In this document: positions 1 through 8,703 of the stretch, piece after piece
How positions within the stretch are numbered: position 1 is the first letter of the stretch
Layout: every line of letters starts with the position of its first letter
Source of the DNA: Acidobacteriota bacterium
GTDB taxonomy: Bacteria > Acidobacteriota > Terriglobia > Versatilivoradales > Versatilivoraceae
Assembly (NCBI GenBank): GCA_003224725.1
Contig: QHZQ01000010.1
Location: 1 to 38,361, forward strand
Length of the DNA: 38,361 nucleotides
Reading direction: 5' to 3'
Program-made: the position numbers and the translations under genes
Notes under the pieces: model-generated
What the model saw: only the letters and a program-made list of their open reading frames with translations
The model's database searches: none
What the model was told of the DNA's origin: nothing

Positions 1-2224
1 TGATTATTTTGTCGCGGCCCGCCTTGTCCTCTGCCACTTGAATATGGAGCCTCTCTCTGGCTCCAAGAAGCTGATAAGACTGACCGGCGGACTGCAATTC
101 CTGTTGTACTCTTTCTGCAGAAAGCGGCCGCTTCATCGGATCCTGTGCATTGAGCAACAAGAATGGACGAGGTGCCACTCCAGCTGCAACTTCAGGAAGA
201 TCGAAGTAGCGCAGGACCTCTGGCAGAAAGAGATTCACGTGAACTGCATAATTTCCCGTCTCGATGATTTGTCGATAGCTAAGCAACGCATTGACACTGG
301 CCGTCCCGGCAACACGCCGGTCTAAGGCAGTCACAAACTGTGCCATCAACCCTCCGCCGCCCGCTCCTAATACATAGATCTTACTTGCTTCAACCTCTGA
401 ACGCTGGCTCAAGAGATCCAACGCACGTAATGAATCTTTGATCCGCATTGCCAGCATCGGTTTTCCGATGAGGAAGGAGTTATAAACCAGGTTTTCCTCG
501 ACCCCCAAACTGGGATGGAAATAGTCCACCTTGCTTTCAATTTTGCATTGGGTCTCCCCAAGCCCCCGGGGATCAATGGCACAAACCACAAATCCAATCC
601 CGGTTAACCGCTCTAACAAGCCTCCCTTTTGGGCTTCCATGCCTTTTCCCAACTCATTGAGATAAAGAATAGCAGGAGCCTTGCTTCGCAAGTTTTTGGG
701 CTTAAATATTAAGGTGGGGATGCGTACTCTCGGTTCAGTTTCATAAATCAGCTTTTCTATGGTATATCCATCACGGTCCAGCGTCTCATAGGTATGGACC
801 TCAACATGAGACTCCGGTTCCATAGAATCGTTGAGAACTTCATGGATGTCCCGGCGCAGCTGATTTTGAAACTTTGCCAAATCATCCTTCGAGTGAAGGG
901 TTGGTAGGCGGTATGACCGTTTCGCCAATCGCTGCCGGTTCAAGCTCTGAACTGTCTCGCCTCCCAACGAATCAAGAACCTGACCTGATTCTGTGCAGAG
1001 CAAGTTCTTCTCATTCTCTACCGTAACCGATGATTCCTTGGGATTTTCCGTCTTAGTCAACAACCAGCGTTCGAACCACTGATAAGCTGCCTCGCGCAAT
1101 CCTGTTGACAGGCTGTGCTTTTCATTCACTTCCACTTTGTCCAATTTTGATTCAGCATCCACCAGTTCATAGATTTTCTGAACTTCTTCGTAGGTCACGC
1201 GCGTGCCTTCGATAGGAAAGAAATCCTGTTGGGCCGAACCAATCCGAAGCGGCTTGGGAGCAAAGAGCGCCAGCAACTCGGCGTGATCAACTCCATTGAG
1301 TAGGGTTTCAAAAAGATCCTGTTCGGGATCCCACTCCGGATCAGCCGTAGCTCGGTTCCCCATCCGCCAGTAGAGACTCGTAATGTAGCAGATGGGCATG
1401 GAAACCTTGACCCGTTCGTCCAAGGCAGAGATGTAAGCAGTGAGAGTCCCACCGCCAGACTGTCCAGTCACGCCGATTTTCTTGTGATCTACTTCGGGAC
1501 GGGTTTGCAGGTAATCGATGCTCCGAATGCCGTCCCAGATGCGATAACGCGCCAGATTGTCCCCCAACAAATAAAGTGGATTCCCTACGTAGCCATGCTC
1601 GGGACAAGCCAACTCCATGGGAAATTTCTTTGTCTTGGGGTCGTAACATTGGGAGCGTTCTCCTTGGCCCAGTGGGTCTATCGTCAGGACGGCAAAACCA
1701 CGCCTGGCCAGCGAAGCATGAAATATCTGATACGTCTCGAAAGCCTTGCCATTTTCGCTGTGTCCGCAAGGACTGAAAATACCCGGAATGGGACCGGTGC
1801 GTTCTTTAGGTAAATAAAGCAGGCCGGTGATATAGAACTTGGGAAGGCTCTCGAAAATAACCTTCTCTACCAAGATGTCTCCTTTGTCCAGTTTGCCCAC
1901 CACCCGAGGATTCAGTGGGGTCCGGTCTGGCAAGCCACCGATCATCTTCAGCAAACACTCCCTCAGATACTTTTGACGATGATGTAGCTCCTTGGCATTC
2001 ATTAGATTTTCTATCGCATTGTGGCGGCGCGAGTACTGCTCTCGAGCAACTCCCATGATGAAGTCGTAAACCATCGTTTCATAGAATTTAGCATCGGGAG
2101 AATGGGTAACCACAGCCAGCTCGTCGACTGGTAGGTCGGTCCTTCTGGGTCCACAGAATTGAGTCGACAAAGAAAGGGATATCAAAAGAGCAATAGAAAT
2201 GAAACGCAAATTAAGAATTGACAT
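1..2224 (-). CDS. Secreted tandem alpha/beta-hydrolase (acetylxylan-esterase-like), C-terminus beyond window
   Basis: An open minus-strand frame runs from ATG at 2224 off the left edge (741 codons, no stop). The ORF track omits it and lists only shadows in other frames. The N-terminus is a hydrophobic signal peptide (MSILNLRFISIALLISLSLS). Two alpha/beta-hydrolase modules follow. The first has the nucleophile elbow GVTGQSGGG (Ser256), a plausible acid in SAQQDFFP and a His in NEKHSLS, so it looks active. The second has an equivalent elbow LGAGGGG in which the Ser is Ala621, so it is probably inactive. Two-module proteins related to acetylxylan esterase or prolyl oligopeptidase are common in Acidobacteria and Planctomycetes and act on carbohydrate esters or peptides; the substrate here is unknown. 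A GGAG lies about 11 nt upstream of the start. It is divergent from the TPR gene. Confidence 0.85.
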   Translation of the reverse strand, partial: MSILNLRFISIALLISLSLSTQFCGPRRTDLPVDELAVVTHSPDAKFYETMVYDFIMGVAREQYSRRHNAIENLMNAKELHHRQKYLRECLLKMIGGLPDRTPLNPRVVGKLDKGDILVEKVIFESLPKFYITGLLYLPKERTGPIPGIFSPCGHSENGKAFETYQIFHASLARRGFAVLTIDPLGQGERSQCYDPKTKKFPMELACPEHGYVGNPLYLLGDNLARYRIWDGIRSIDYLQTRPEVDHKKIGVTGQSGGGTLTAYISALDERVKVSMPICYITSLYWRMGNRATADPEWDPEQDLFETLLNGVDHAELLALFAPKPLRIGSAQQDFFPIEGTRVTYEEVQKIYELVDAESKLDKVEVNEKHSLSTGLREAAYQWFERWLLTKTENPKESSVTVENEKNLLCTESGQVLDSLGGETVQSLNRQRLAKRSYRLPTLHSKDDLAKFQNQLRRDIHEVLNDSMEPESHVEVHTYETLDRDGYTIEKLIYETEPRVRIPTLIFKPKNLRSKAPAILYLNELGKGMEAQKGGLLERLTGIGFVVCAIDPRGLGETQCKIESKVDYFHPSLGVEENLVYNSFLIGKPMLAMRIKDSLRALDLLSQRSEVEASKIYVLGAGGGGLMAQFVTALDRRVAGTASVNALLSYRQIIETGNYAVHVNLFLPEVLRYFDLPEVAAGVAPRPFLLLNAQDPMKRPLSAERVQQELQSAGQSYQLLGARERLHIQVAEDKAGRDKII

Positions 2225-2496
2225 TCGGGGCTATTCTCCACGCTCACAAACCCCATATCGTATGACTTTGATTTTTGAAACGCAAACCCAAAACCAGACA
2301 GGAAATAGTGTCCGAAATCGGGACAGATCAACCGATAGAGCCTCATTCCTGAAGCCAGTTTGAGCTTGGCCTTACCCTTTACATCCAATAATTTAGTTAA
2401 AATCGCAAAATTTGGGCTACGACGTGTATCAGTGCGGCTGTTCTGGCTCCCAGGCAGACAGAGAGCGTAATTCCGAGCAACTGGAGATAATTTAGT

Positions 2497-3846
2497 ATGG
2501 AACCCAAAACCCAAAAACTCTTACGGCAAGCAGGCAAGTATGTTCTTTTGGGCAAGCTCACTCTTGCCTTGGAGCAATACTTTGAAATTCATGAACTGGA
2601 GCCTAACGATACAACTATCATCAATACGATCGCAGAGCTGTATGGACGGTTGGAAAACAAGGATGAAGCGTTGAATTGGTATCAAAAGTTAGCGGAAGCA
2701 TTTGAGTACCGAGAGCTTTTTCCAAACGCGATTGCGACCTACAGAAAGATTTTGAAAATTTCGCCAAAGAATCAAGAAGCCCTGGTTCGTATGGCAAACT
2801 TGTACGAGCGTCAAGGGCAGATCGCCAACGCAAAACACCTTTCCAAGATGCTCGCCGAGCAACTCATGAGTTCGGGACAGTATGAAAAGGCGATAGAGAC
2901 TTGTCAAAGGATCTGCCGGCTCGACCCAAGCTGTCCGGAAAACCGTTTGGAGCTGGCGAGGATTCTGGAAAAATTTGGGAAGCAGGAGGAGGCCAGCCAA
3001 GCTTTTCTGATATGCGCGAACCAGCTCGCAGAAGAAGGAGATATGGCGGCAGCCGCAACCGTTACGGAAAGCATTTTCCGCTTGAAGGTCCAGAATAAAG
3101 AGTTCCTTAAGTCTTTCTTCAAGCTCCTCCAAGAAATCGACCTAGTGGAGCAGGGCATGAATTACTTGCATTCCCTTTCCTTGGACCAGGATCCTGATAT
3201 CAAAGTGATGTTATTTGAGGTGTTCCTGCAGCAGGGGGATCTCGAACCCTCGCAAAGGTATTTGCTTGAGGGCGTGTGCAAGGACCCGCGCCTGTATCCG
3301 GCCACTCTGAAGCTGCTCCAGGAATTGATTGCCAAGAAGAACCTGGATGCCAATTTAGAGGTCGCCGAAGCACTCATTGAAAGTGCAATCCAACTACACG
3401 ATGAAGTCAACCTCAAAGTTAGATTGGACTCACTCATGGAGGTGGACCCATCGAATATTCGCACCCTCAAGATCCTCACTGCTCTTCTAATCCGCATGAA
3501 TGACAGGCAGGGATTGGAAGGATGCTTAAAACGATTAGTCATACTGGAACTACAAGACGGTAATCTGCGCGAAGGGCGGGACAATCTTAACAAATTGGCC
3601 GCGTGTGGGCAGAACAATTTTTATGTCGATCTCTTGAGCCTGTTAGATAAGGGCATGTGTCAAGACTCCTCTCAAAATCTGCAAGAAGTCTGTCAGCAGG
3701 TTATCCAAGCACTCCGACAAGGAAGTCTGGTAACCGAAGAGCCCATGTGTATCATGGGAAAGCCTGTGGAGGTCGCGGATTTAGACTTGGGAATGGGACT
3801 CGGAATTGAAGTTGAAGAAGATCTCTTTGCTGAGTCTAGGCTCTAG
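2497..3846 (+). CDS. TPR-repeat protein
   Basis: This 449-residue protein consists almost wholly of helical tetratricopeptide repeats. Clear TPR-like units occur in the first 170 residues, for example around LALEQYFEIHELEPND, EALNWYQKLAEAF and AIATYRKILKISPKNQEAL. Repeats become more divergent towards the C-terminus, and the tail is acidic (EVEEDLFAES). There is no signal peptide or transmembrane segment, so it is probably a cytoplasmic scaffold or adaptor. GGAG ten bases before the ATG supports the start. It stands alone between the divergent hydrolase and the convergent substrate-binding protein, so context does not reveal a partner. Similar orphan TPR proteins occur in Acidobacteria and deltaproteobacteria. 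No specific function can be assigned. Confidence 0.8.
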   Translation: MEPKTQKLLRQAGKYVLLGKLTLALEQYFEIHELEPNDTTIINTIAELYGRLENKDEALNWYQKLAEAFEYRELFPNAIATYRKILKISPKNQEALVRMANLYERQGQIANAKHLSKMLAEQLMSSGQYEKAIETCQRICRLDPSCPENRLELARILEKFGKQEEASQAFLICANQLAEEGDMAAAATVTESIFRLKVQNKEFLKSFFKLLQEIDLVEQGMNYLHSLSLDQDPDIKVMLFEVFLQQGDLEPSQRYLLEGVCKDPRLYPATLKLLQELIAKKNLDANLEVAEALIESAIQLHDEVNLKVRLDSLMEVDPSNIRTLKILTALLIRMNDRQGLEGCLKRLVILELQDGNLREGRDNLNKLAACGQNNFYVDLLSLLDKGMCQDSSQNLQEVCQQVIQALRQGSLVTEEPMCIMGKPVEVADLDLGMGLGIEVEEDLFAESRL

Positions 3847-3977
3847 AAGTCTTACAAGGTCTAAGAACGACAAATCTCTTTTATAAATCCTAACAAATAT
3901 ACTTGAAAACTCCCCGGCTGCCACCACCCCTAGGCTCGCTGAGAAGGGGGCTCGGGGATAAGCTTGTCCAAAAACTG

Positions 3978-3996
3978 GCGAGTGGCCTTCAGCCAC
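3978..3996. other. Small hairpin in the gap between convergent genes
   Basis: The AGTGGC-CTTCA-GCCACT stem-loop lies between the ends of the TPR gene and the substrate-binding protein. On the minus strand it is followed nine bases later by TTTTT, so it could weakly terminate the minus-strand gene. The stem is only 6 bp and no T-run directly abuts it. The rest of the 3847-4048 gap shows nothing recognisable. Confidence 0.3.
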
Positions 3997-4048
3997 TGAG
4001 ATGGAGTGTAACTCAATCGACATTCGCCGGTCGAAACCGATGACTTCG

Positions 4049-5086
4049 CTAGGGTGATGAGAGCACAGGCGACCCTGCTTCTCTTAACACTTCGTTGAGG
4101 ATACTCAGATCGGCGATGTTGCCAATATCCCCACCTTTTAGGTACTTCAGTTCTAGAGATCGTTCAAAAAAAGCCTGAAGTGAGGGCAGGATCGGATCCC
4201 AAGTCAACTCTATTCGATTAAAAGCTTCGTCCAAGATAGTTTCGGGAATGGGCTTCCGCGTCAGCCTGGCTATCTCCTGATTGAGGATCCTCTTAGCCTC
4301 CATAGGATTCTGTTGAATCCATTGAGTGACTTTGACATGTGCCCTTAACCATTCTCTGACTAAATCAGGTTGTCCTTCGAGAAGCTTTTTTGAAGCAACC
4401 ACGATAGTTGTCGCGAACTTCCGGTTGGGCCAGAGGTCACGCTCATCCAATTGTATTCTCCCATTTCCATTGTTTACTAAGATTGAGCCCCATGGTTCAG
4501 GAACCCAAGCAGCGTCAATTTCCTTGCGAAGAAAGAGTGTAAGGATGTCCGCGTTGGCAATTGGTAGAATCTCAACTGTGCCACCCTTTTCCTTGGGTTC
4601 ATAACCCAATCGCTTCAGGTAGATTCGGAGAGAAATGTCCTGAGAATTTCCAATCTGTGGGGATGCAAAACGCTTTCCGAAGTAATCTTCTTTATTCTTG
4701 AGTTGAACATCCTGACGTGTTACAAAAACAGCCCCGCCACTTGCGGCTCCTGAAATAACCCTCAACTCCCGCCCTCCAGTGCGTATGTAACCAGTGATGG
4801 CAGGGCTAGGCCCCACATACGCGACGTCCAGTTCCCCGGCAAGAAACGCTTCGATGGCTGCGGGCCCTGCGCTGAATACTTTTACAGTCAGATCCATTTC
4901 TTTTCCGAGGTATTCTTTAAACGTTCCCCGAGCCAGACCGATGATGGGCTGAGCGTGAGTGATATTGGGGAAATAACCGAGGCGAAGACGTAGCCTTGAA
5001 CCTGTAGCCGGTTTCTTACATCCCACCGGTACTGAAATCAAAGAGAAAAGCAGCAATCCAAGCAAAAAATGCAGTCTAGTTGGCAA
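4049..5086 (-). CDS. ABC transporter substrate-binding lipoprotein, SsuA/NrtA/NMT1-like
   Basis: The 345-residue protein has a signal peptide ending in a lipobox-like PVGC (Cys23), so it should be a lipid-anchored periplasmic binding protein. The mature part matches the aliphatic sulfonate/nitrate/taurine-type fold: LGYFPNITHAQPIIGLARG at the first strand, GELDVAYVGPSPA, and a hinge region around DAAWVPEPWG. It would bind a small anion or thiamine-precursor-like ligand; the ligand cannot be read from sequence. No permease or ATPase gene lies in the window, so it is an orphan component. The start in the track is a TTG with no evident Shine-Dalgarno, so the N-terminus is uncertain. It is divergent from the URO-D-like gene, separated by about 160 bp. 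Confidence 0.85.
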   Translation of the reverse strand: MPTRLHFLLGLLLFSLISVPVGCKKPATGSRLRLRLGYFPNITHAQPIIGLARGTFKEYLGKEMDLTVKVFSAGPAAIEAFLAGELDVAYVGPSPAITGYIRTGGRELRVISGAASGGAVFVTRQDVQLKNKEDYFGKRFASPQIGNSQDISLRIYLKRLGYEPKEKGGTVEILPIANADILTLFLRKEIDAAWVPEPWGSILVNNGNGRIQLDERDLWPNRKFATTIVVASKKLLEGQPDLVREWLRAHVKVTQWIQQNPMEAKRILNQEIARLTRKPIPETILDEAFNRIELTWDPILPSLQAFFERSLELKYLKGGDIGNIADLSILNEVLREAGSPVLSSP

Positions 5087-5104
5087 GGGGAGGAAATACC
5101 GATA

Positions 5105-5149
5105 GGGTCCTTCACAGTAAAGGAGAGAGTATAACCGAAACTTTGTAAA
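5105..5149 (-). promoter_or_regulatory. Possible promoter of the substrate-binding protein gene
   Basis: On the minus strand a good -10 (TATACT, 5128-5133) lies about 40 bp before the lipoprotein start. The -35 is poor (TTTCGC at 16 bp spacing). The call rests mainly on the -10. Confidence 0.35.
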
Positions 5150-5246
5150 GCGAAAGGGAAATGGTAAGATTCAACACTCCGACCCTTAAAAGAGACCAAT
5201 GGACCAGTCTGACGAGCTAAAGAGATTCTTGGAAAGGTTATTGACA

Positions 5247-6272
5247 ATGTTCCATATGATGAATTCCAGGCGTGACTTTCTGAAATATGGTGGTGCAATT
5301 CCTTGGGCAATACTGGCAGGAAGAGGCATGTCTGCCACTCCCAGACTACAAATGTCTAAAATCGAACGCGTGAAAGCTGTTTTGCGCGGCGAACGGGTGG
5401 ATCGGCTTCCTTTCTCCTTCTGGCATCATTTCGGCCTAGAAAAATCTCCGGGCGAAAAACATGCAGAGGCCACTCTAGCTTTCTATCGCAGGTTTGACTT
5501 CGACCTGGTTAAGGTTATGAGTGACTTCCCGTATCCCGTACCTAAAAGCCTGGACAAGATTGCGACCAAGGAAGACTGGGAGCAACTCGAGATCTTAAAA
5601 AACCCCTTTCCCGAACAAATCAAAGCATTGCGGATAATTCACAAGGAGTTGAAGGGTCAGGCACCTTTTGTAGAGACCATATTTCAATCCTGGACCGTGG
5701 CGGAGAAGCTGTCCTCCCGGGAAACGATGCAAAAGTTGAAGGACCAAAATCCGAATTTACTGAAGAAGGTGCTCCGAGTCATTTCTGAGTCTCAGGCTAA
5801 CCATGCGCGGTTAGCCCTGGAAGCTGGTGCAGCCGGAATTTTTCTAGCGGTCGCGGCAGCAGACGATCTAGTGATGAATTCGCAAGATTATCTGAAGTTT
5901 GTCCGGGAATCCGACCTGATTATTCTCGAGGCTACCAAGGGACGAAGTTACCTCAACATCCTGCATCTTCATGGCAACAAAGTTCACTTTGACAGCTCCG
6001 TGACCTATCCCGTTCAGGTGATTAACTACTCGGTGCACGGAACCGGAATGGACCTTGCTACAGCCAAGAAAAAATTTTCCGGTACCCTGATGGGTGGCTT
6101 GGATGAAGTCAAGATTGCCCGCTTGGGTGAAAGCGAATTAAGATCTGAAATCCAGCAAGCAATCTTGGCGACGCAGAAACGCCGTCTGATTCTTGCACCA
6201 GGATGTTCAGTACCCAACGACATTGCGGATGAACCACTTTTGAAAGTAAGAGACTTAGTCCAAAAATCCTGA
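5247..6272 (+). CDS. Uroporphyrinogen-decarboxylase-family protein with Tat signal
   Basis: A URO-D superfamily protein of about 341 residues from the preferred ATG at 5247, which has GGAAAGG nine bases upstream; the track's ATG at 5199 has no such site. Right after the start come the twin-arginine motif SRRDFLK and a hydrophobic stretch (AIPWAILAG), predicting export through Tat. The body has the family N-terminal signature ERVKAVLRGERVDRLPFSFW and a TIM-barrel-like C-terminal half with GTLMGGLDE and LILAPGCSVP. The arginine-rich substrate pocket of true HemE (QAGRSLPEYR-like) is not visible, so it is unlikely to make coproporphyrinogen. It is closer to the MtaA/CmuA-type or uncharacterised URO-D branch. 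A typically cytosolic fold with an export signal is unusual. Confidence 0.8.
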   Translation: MFHMMNSRRDFLKYGGAIPWAILAGRGMSATPRLQMSKIERVKAVLRGERVDRLPFSFWHHFGLEKSPGEKHAEATLAFYRRFDFDLVKVMSDFPYPVPKSLDKIATKEDWEQLEILKNPFPEQIKALRIIHKELKGQAPFVETIFQSWTVAEKLSSRETMQKLKDQNPNLLKKVLRVISESQANHARLALEAGAAGIFLAVAAADDLVMNSQDYLKFVRESDLIILEATKGRSYLNILHLHGNKVHFDSSVTYPVQVINYSVHGTGMDLATAKKKFSGTLMGGLDEVKIARLGESELRSEIQQAILATQKRRLILAPGCSVPNDIADEPLLKVRDLVQKS

Positions 6273-6572
6273 CGGGAAACCATTTGTCTTACCTATTTGA
6301 TCCAGACCTCCAGGCCCCACCTGTTTGTAAGACCGGCGTAACAAGGCCATTCAAAACGAAGATTCAGGCAGGCATTGCCGGGCTGTGTGAGGAATTCGTT
6401 GCTGGTGGCGAGAAGTCCCTTTTCGACCGCATGAAAGGATGTTCGGGTCTCCTCCAGCTGATGCCACCGGATTCAACTTGGGCTTTCGTCTTGGTAAGTA
6501 ATTCTGTTGACTCGACTGTTGTTCGGTCAGCTGTGTCAGAAGGTAACTCGAAGCGTAAATGGAGAAATCGTT
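6273..6572. other. Intergenic, no supported gene
   Basis: This is a 300-bp gap between the URO-D-like gene and the convergent end of ffh. The 132-residue plus-strand ORF spanning it overlaps ffh, has no family signature and has an unusual composition, so I do not call it. No convincing terminator or RNA was found. Confidence 0.5.
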
Positions 6573-7913
6573 TCAGCCCAGGTCAGGCAATTTCATTCGG
6601 CCAAACCTTTTCCCAAAAATTCCGCTGCCGACTTGTTTCATCATTTTTCTGGCCTGGACATATTGCTTCAGAAGTTGATTAACTTGCTGCACAGAGGTGC
6701 CACTTCCCCTTGCAATCCTTTTTCTGCGACTTCCATTAATAATTTGATGATGGTTCCTTTCTTTGGGGGTCATGGAATTAATAATGGCCTCGATGTGCAG
6801 CAGTTCCTTTTCATCCACCTTAACTTTGGTGAGTTCTTTGAACGGGCCAACCTGTGGGAGCATTGACAATATTTGCTCTAAAGGCCCAAGCTTTCTCATC
6901 TGGCGCAGTTGGTCCCGAAAATCCTCCAGGGTAAAAGAGTCGGAACGCAGCTTTTTTTCGAACTCGAGTGCCTTCTTATGATCAATGGCCTCCTCTGCTT
7001 TTTCGATCAAAGAAAGAACGTCGCCCATTCCCAGAATGCGAGAGACCAGGCGATCAGGATGGAAGAGTTCCAGAGCATCGTACTTTTCCCCTACACCCAC
7101 AAACTTTATGGGCTGACCTGTCACGGTTTTGATCGACAAGGCCGCTCCGCCCCTGGCATCCCCATCCAATTTAGTCAAAATAACCCCGGTTAGACCCAGT
7201 TGATTATGAAATTCTTGAGCGCTCTTGACAGCATCTTGGCCCGTCATGGCGTCTGCAACAAATAAGATTTCCGACGGGTTAGCTAATTCTTTTACTTTTC
7301 GAAGTTCTTGCATGAGTTGTTCATCGATGTGAAGCCGCCCCGCTGTGTCAATTAACAGAACATCGTAGCCCGAATTTCCCGCCTCACGCAGGGCCTCCCG
7401 ACAGAGCTTTAGAGGATCATCCACGCCTTCCCCTGCGTAAACGGAAACGTCGACTTCCCTCGCAATAATAGATAACTGCTCTCGAGCAGCCGGGCGATAA
7501 ACGTCGATAGAGACCAGATACGACCGATGTCCATTGCGATTCAACCACCGAGCCAATTTGCCAGTTGAGGTGGTTTTGCCCGAACCCTGCAGGCCAACTA
7601 TGAGAAACACGCTCGGAAGCTTTGCAGAGAAATTCAGTCTTGGCGAGGTTCCTCCAAGAGTCTCCACCAGTTCATCCCTGACGATTTTAATGACCTGATG
7701 GCTGGGAGACAGGCTTTCCATAACTTCCTGACCTAACGCTCTTACTTTGATCCTCTCAATAAATTGCTTAACGACCTTGAAGTTGACATCAGCCTCCAGG
7801 AGAGCTAAACGAATTTCTCTCAAGGCCTGTTCAATGTGGTCGGGAGAAAGCTTCCCTTCACCTCTGAGATTTCTGAAAATCGTCTGAAGTTTTTGGGATA
7901 ATTGATCGAGCAT
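6573..7913 (-). CDS. ffh: Signal recognition particle protein Ffh
   Basis: SRP54 GTPase that binds 4.5S RNA and signal peptides and delivers ribosome-nascent-chain complexes to FtsY at the inner membrane. All landmarks are present in 446 residues: helical N domain (1-90), G1 loop GLQGSGKTT (107-115), DTAGRLHIDEQL (G3), TKLDGDARGG (G4) and GVGEKYDALELFHPDR. The methionine-rich M domain follows, with MLPQVGPFKEL and the RNA-binding segment INGSRRKRIARGSG. Length is typical. Its ATG overlaps the ymdB stop by one base (TAATG), implying translational coupling in the rny-ymdB-ffh unit. No SRP RNA gene was recognised in the window. Confidence 0.97.
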   Translation of the reverse strand: MLDQLSQKLQTIFRNLRGEGKLSPDHIEQALREIRLALLEADVNFKVVKQFIERIKVRALGQEVMESLSPSHQVIKIVRDELVETLGGTSPRLNFSAKLPSVFLIVGLQGSGKTTSTGKLARWLNRNGHRSYLVSIDVYRPAAREQLSIIAREVDVSVYAGEGVDDPLKLCREALREAGNSGYDVLLIDTAGRLHIDEQLMQELRKVKELANPSEILFVADAMTGQDAVKSAQEFHNQLGLTGVILTKLDGDARGGAALSIKTVTGQPIKFVGVGEKYDALELFHPDRLVSRILGMGDVLSLIEKAEEAIDHKKALEFEKKLRSDSFTLEDFRDQLRQMRKLGPLEQILSMLPQVGPFKELTKVKVDEKELLHIEAIINSMTPKERNHHQIINGSRRKRIARGSGTSVQQVNQLLKQYVQARKMMKQVGSGIFGKRFGRMKLPDLG

Positions 7914-8701
7914 TAATTCTCTGAAAGTTTAAGGCAGAAACGTCGAATGCTCCGTGCTAAACCTGTGTCAGCGTCCACCTCAAGTTCGACCGCGTTAATT
8001 CTTACATCGCCTGTGGCCGTTTCGAATTTAGCCGGGATTTGATTAATGAATTTGGGTTGGATGATTTCTTTGTTAACTCCAATGACGGAGTCGTGTGGGC
8101 CTGTCATCCCCACATCGGTGATATAAGCTGTACCCAGGGGCAGAATTTGTTCGTCAGCCGTCGGCACATGGGTGTGTGTTCCCACAATGGCGGAGACCTT
8201 TCCATCAAAATACCATCCAAAAGCCTGTTTTTCGGCTGTGGCCTCGGCATGAAAATCGACGAAGATCGTTCTAATCTCTTGGTTCAAGTCTCGAAGTAGA
8301 CTTTCGGCTATTCGAAAGGGACAGTCAATGGCAGGCATGAAAACCCGGCCCTGGAGATTGATAACCGCAAACGGCTTTCCGTTCCGCGTCTTGCCCACAA
8401 ACATACCACGCCCCGGTGCCGAGGGAGGATAATTTGCCGGCCGAAGCAAGCGCGGCTCTAAGTCAAAATAATTCAGGACCTCCTTTTTATCCCAAATATG
8501 ATTGCCGGAAGTCAGGACGTCAATCTGTAGGCTCAGAAGTTCCTCTGCCAGACGGGGAGTGATTCCGTTTCCCGAAGCTGTGTTTTCAGCATTGGCAATA
8601 CATAAATCAATTGCCCGCTCCTCAAGAATATTGGCCAGATGATTCTTGAGTGCGTCCCTGCCCGGGCGCCCGACAATGTCTCCAACGAATAAAATCTTCA
8701 T
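7913..8701 (-). CDS. ymdB: YmdB-type metallophosphoesterase (TIGR00282 family)
   Basis: This 262-residue calcineurin-like phosphoesterase matches the YmdB family, which hydrolyses 2',3'-cyclic nucleotides and affects RNA turnover and multicellular behaviour in Bacillus. Metal-binding motifs are visible: MKILFVGDIVGRPGRD at the N-terminus, ANAENTASGNGIT, TSGNHIWDKKEVL, VDFHAEATAEKQAFGWYFDG and GTHTHVPTADEQIL. Length is normal and there is no signal peptide. The gene starts two bases after the rny stop and its stop overlaps the ffh start. The rny-ymdB pairing is widely conserved and places it in RNA metabolism. Confidence 0.95.
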   Translation of the reverse strand: MKILFVGDIVGRPGRDALKNHLANILEERAIDLCIANAENTASGNGITPRLAEELLSLQIDVLTSGNHIWDKKEVLNYFDLEPRLLRPANYPPSAPGRGMFVGKTRNGKPFAVINLQGRVFMPAIDCPFRIAESLLRDLNQEIRTIFVDFHAEATAEKQAFGWYFDGKVSAIVGTHTHVPTADEQILPLGTAYITDVGMTGPHDSVIGVNKEIIQPKFINQIPAKFETATGDVRINAVELEVDADTGLARSIRRFCLKLSEN

Positions 8702-8703
8702 TA

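Noticed and set aside
1341-1769. 142-residue minus-strand ORF in the track
   Set aside because: It is an out-of-frame shadow of the real hydrolase frame, which carries the family motifs.
6325-6360. Sequence around TGTTTGTAAGACCGG resembling a tRNA anticodon arm
   Set aside because: The stem does not pair and no acceptor or T-arm can be found.
6284-6682. 132-residue plus-strand ORF downstream of the URO-D-like gene
   Set aside because: Overlaps the 3' end of ffh, shows no family motif, and has no convincing ribosome binding site.
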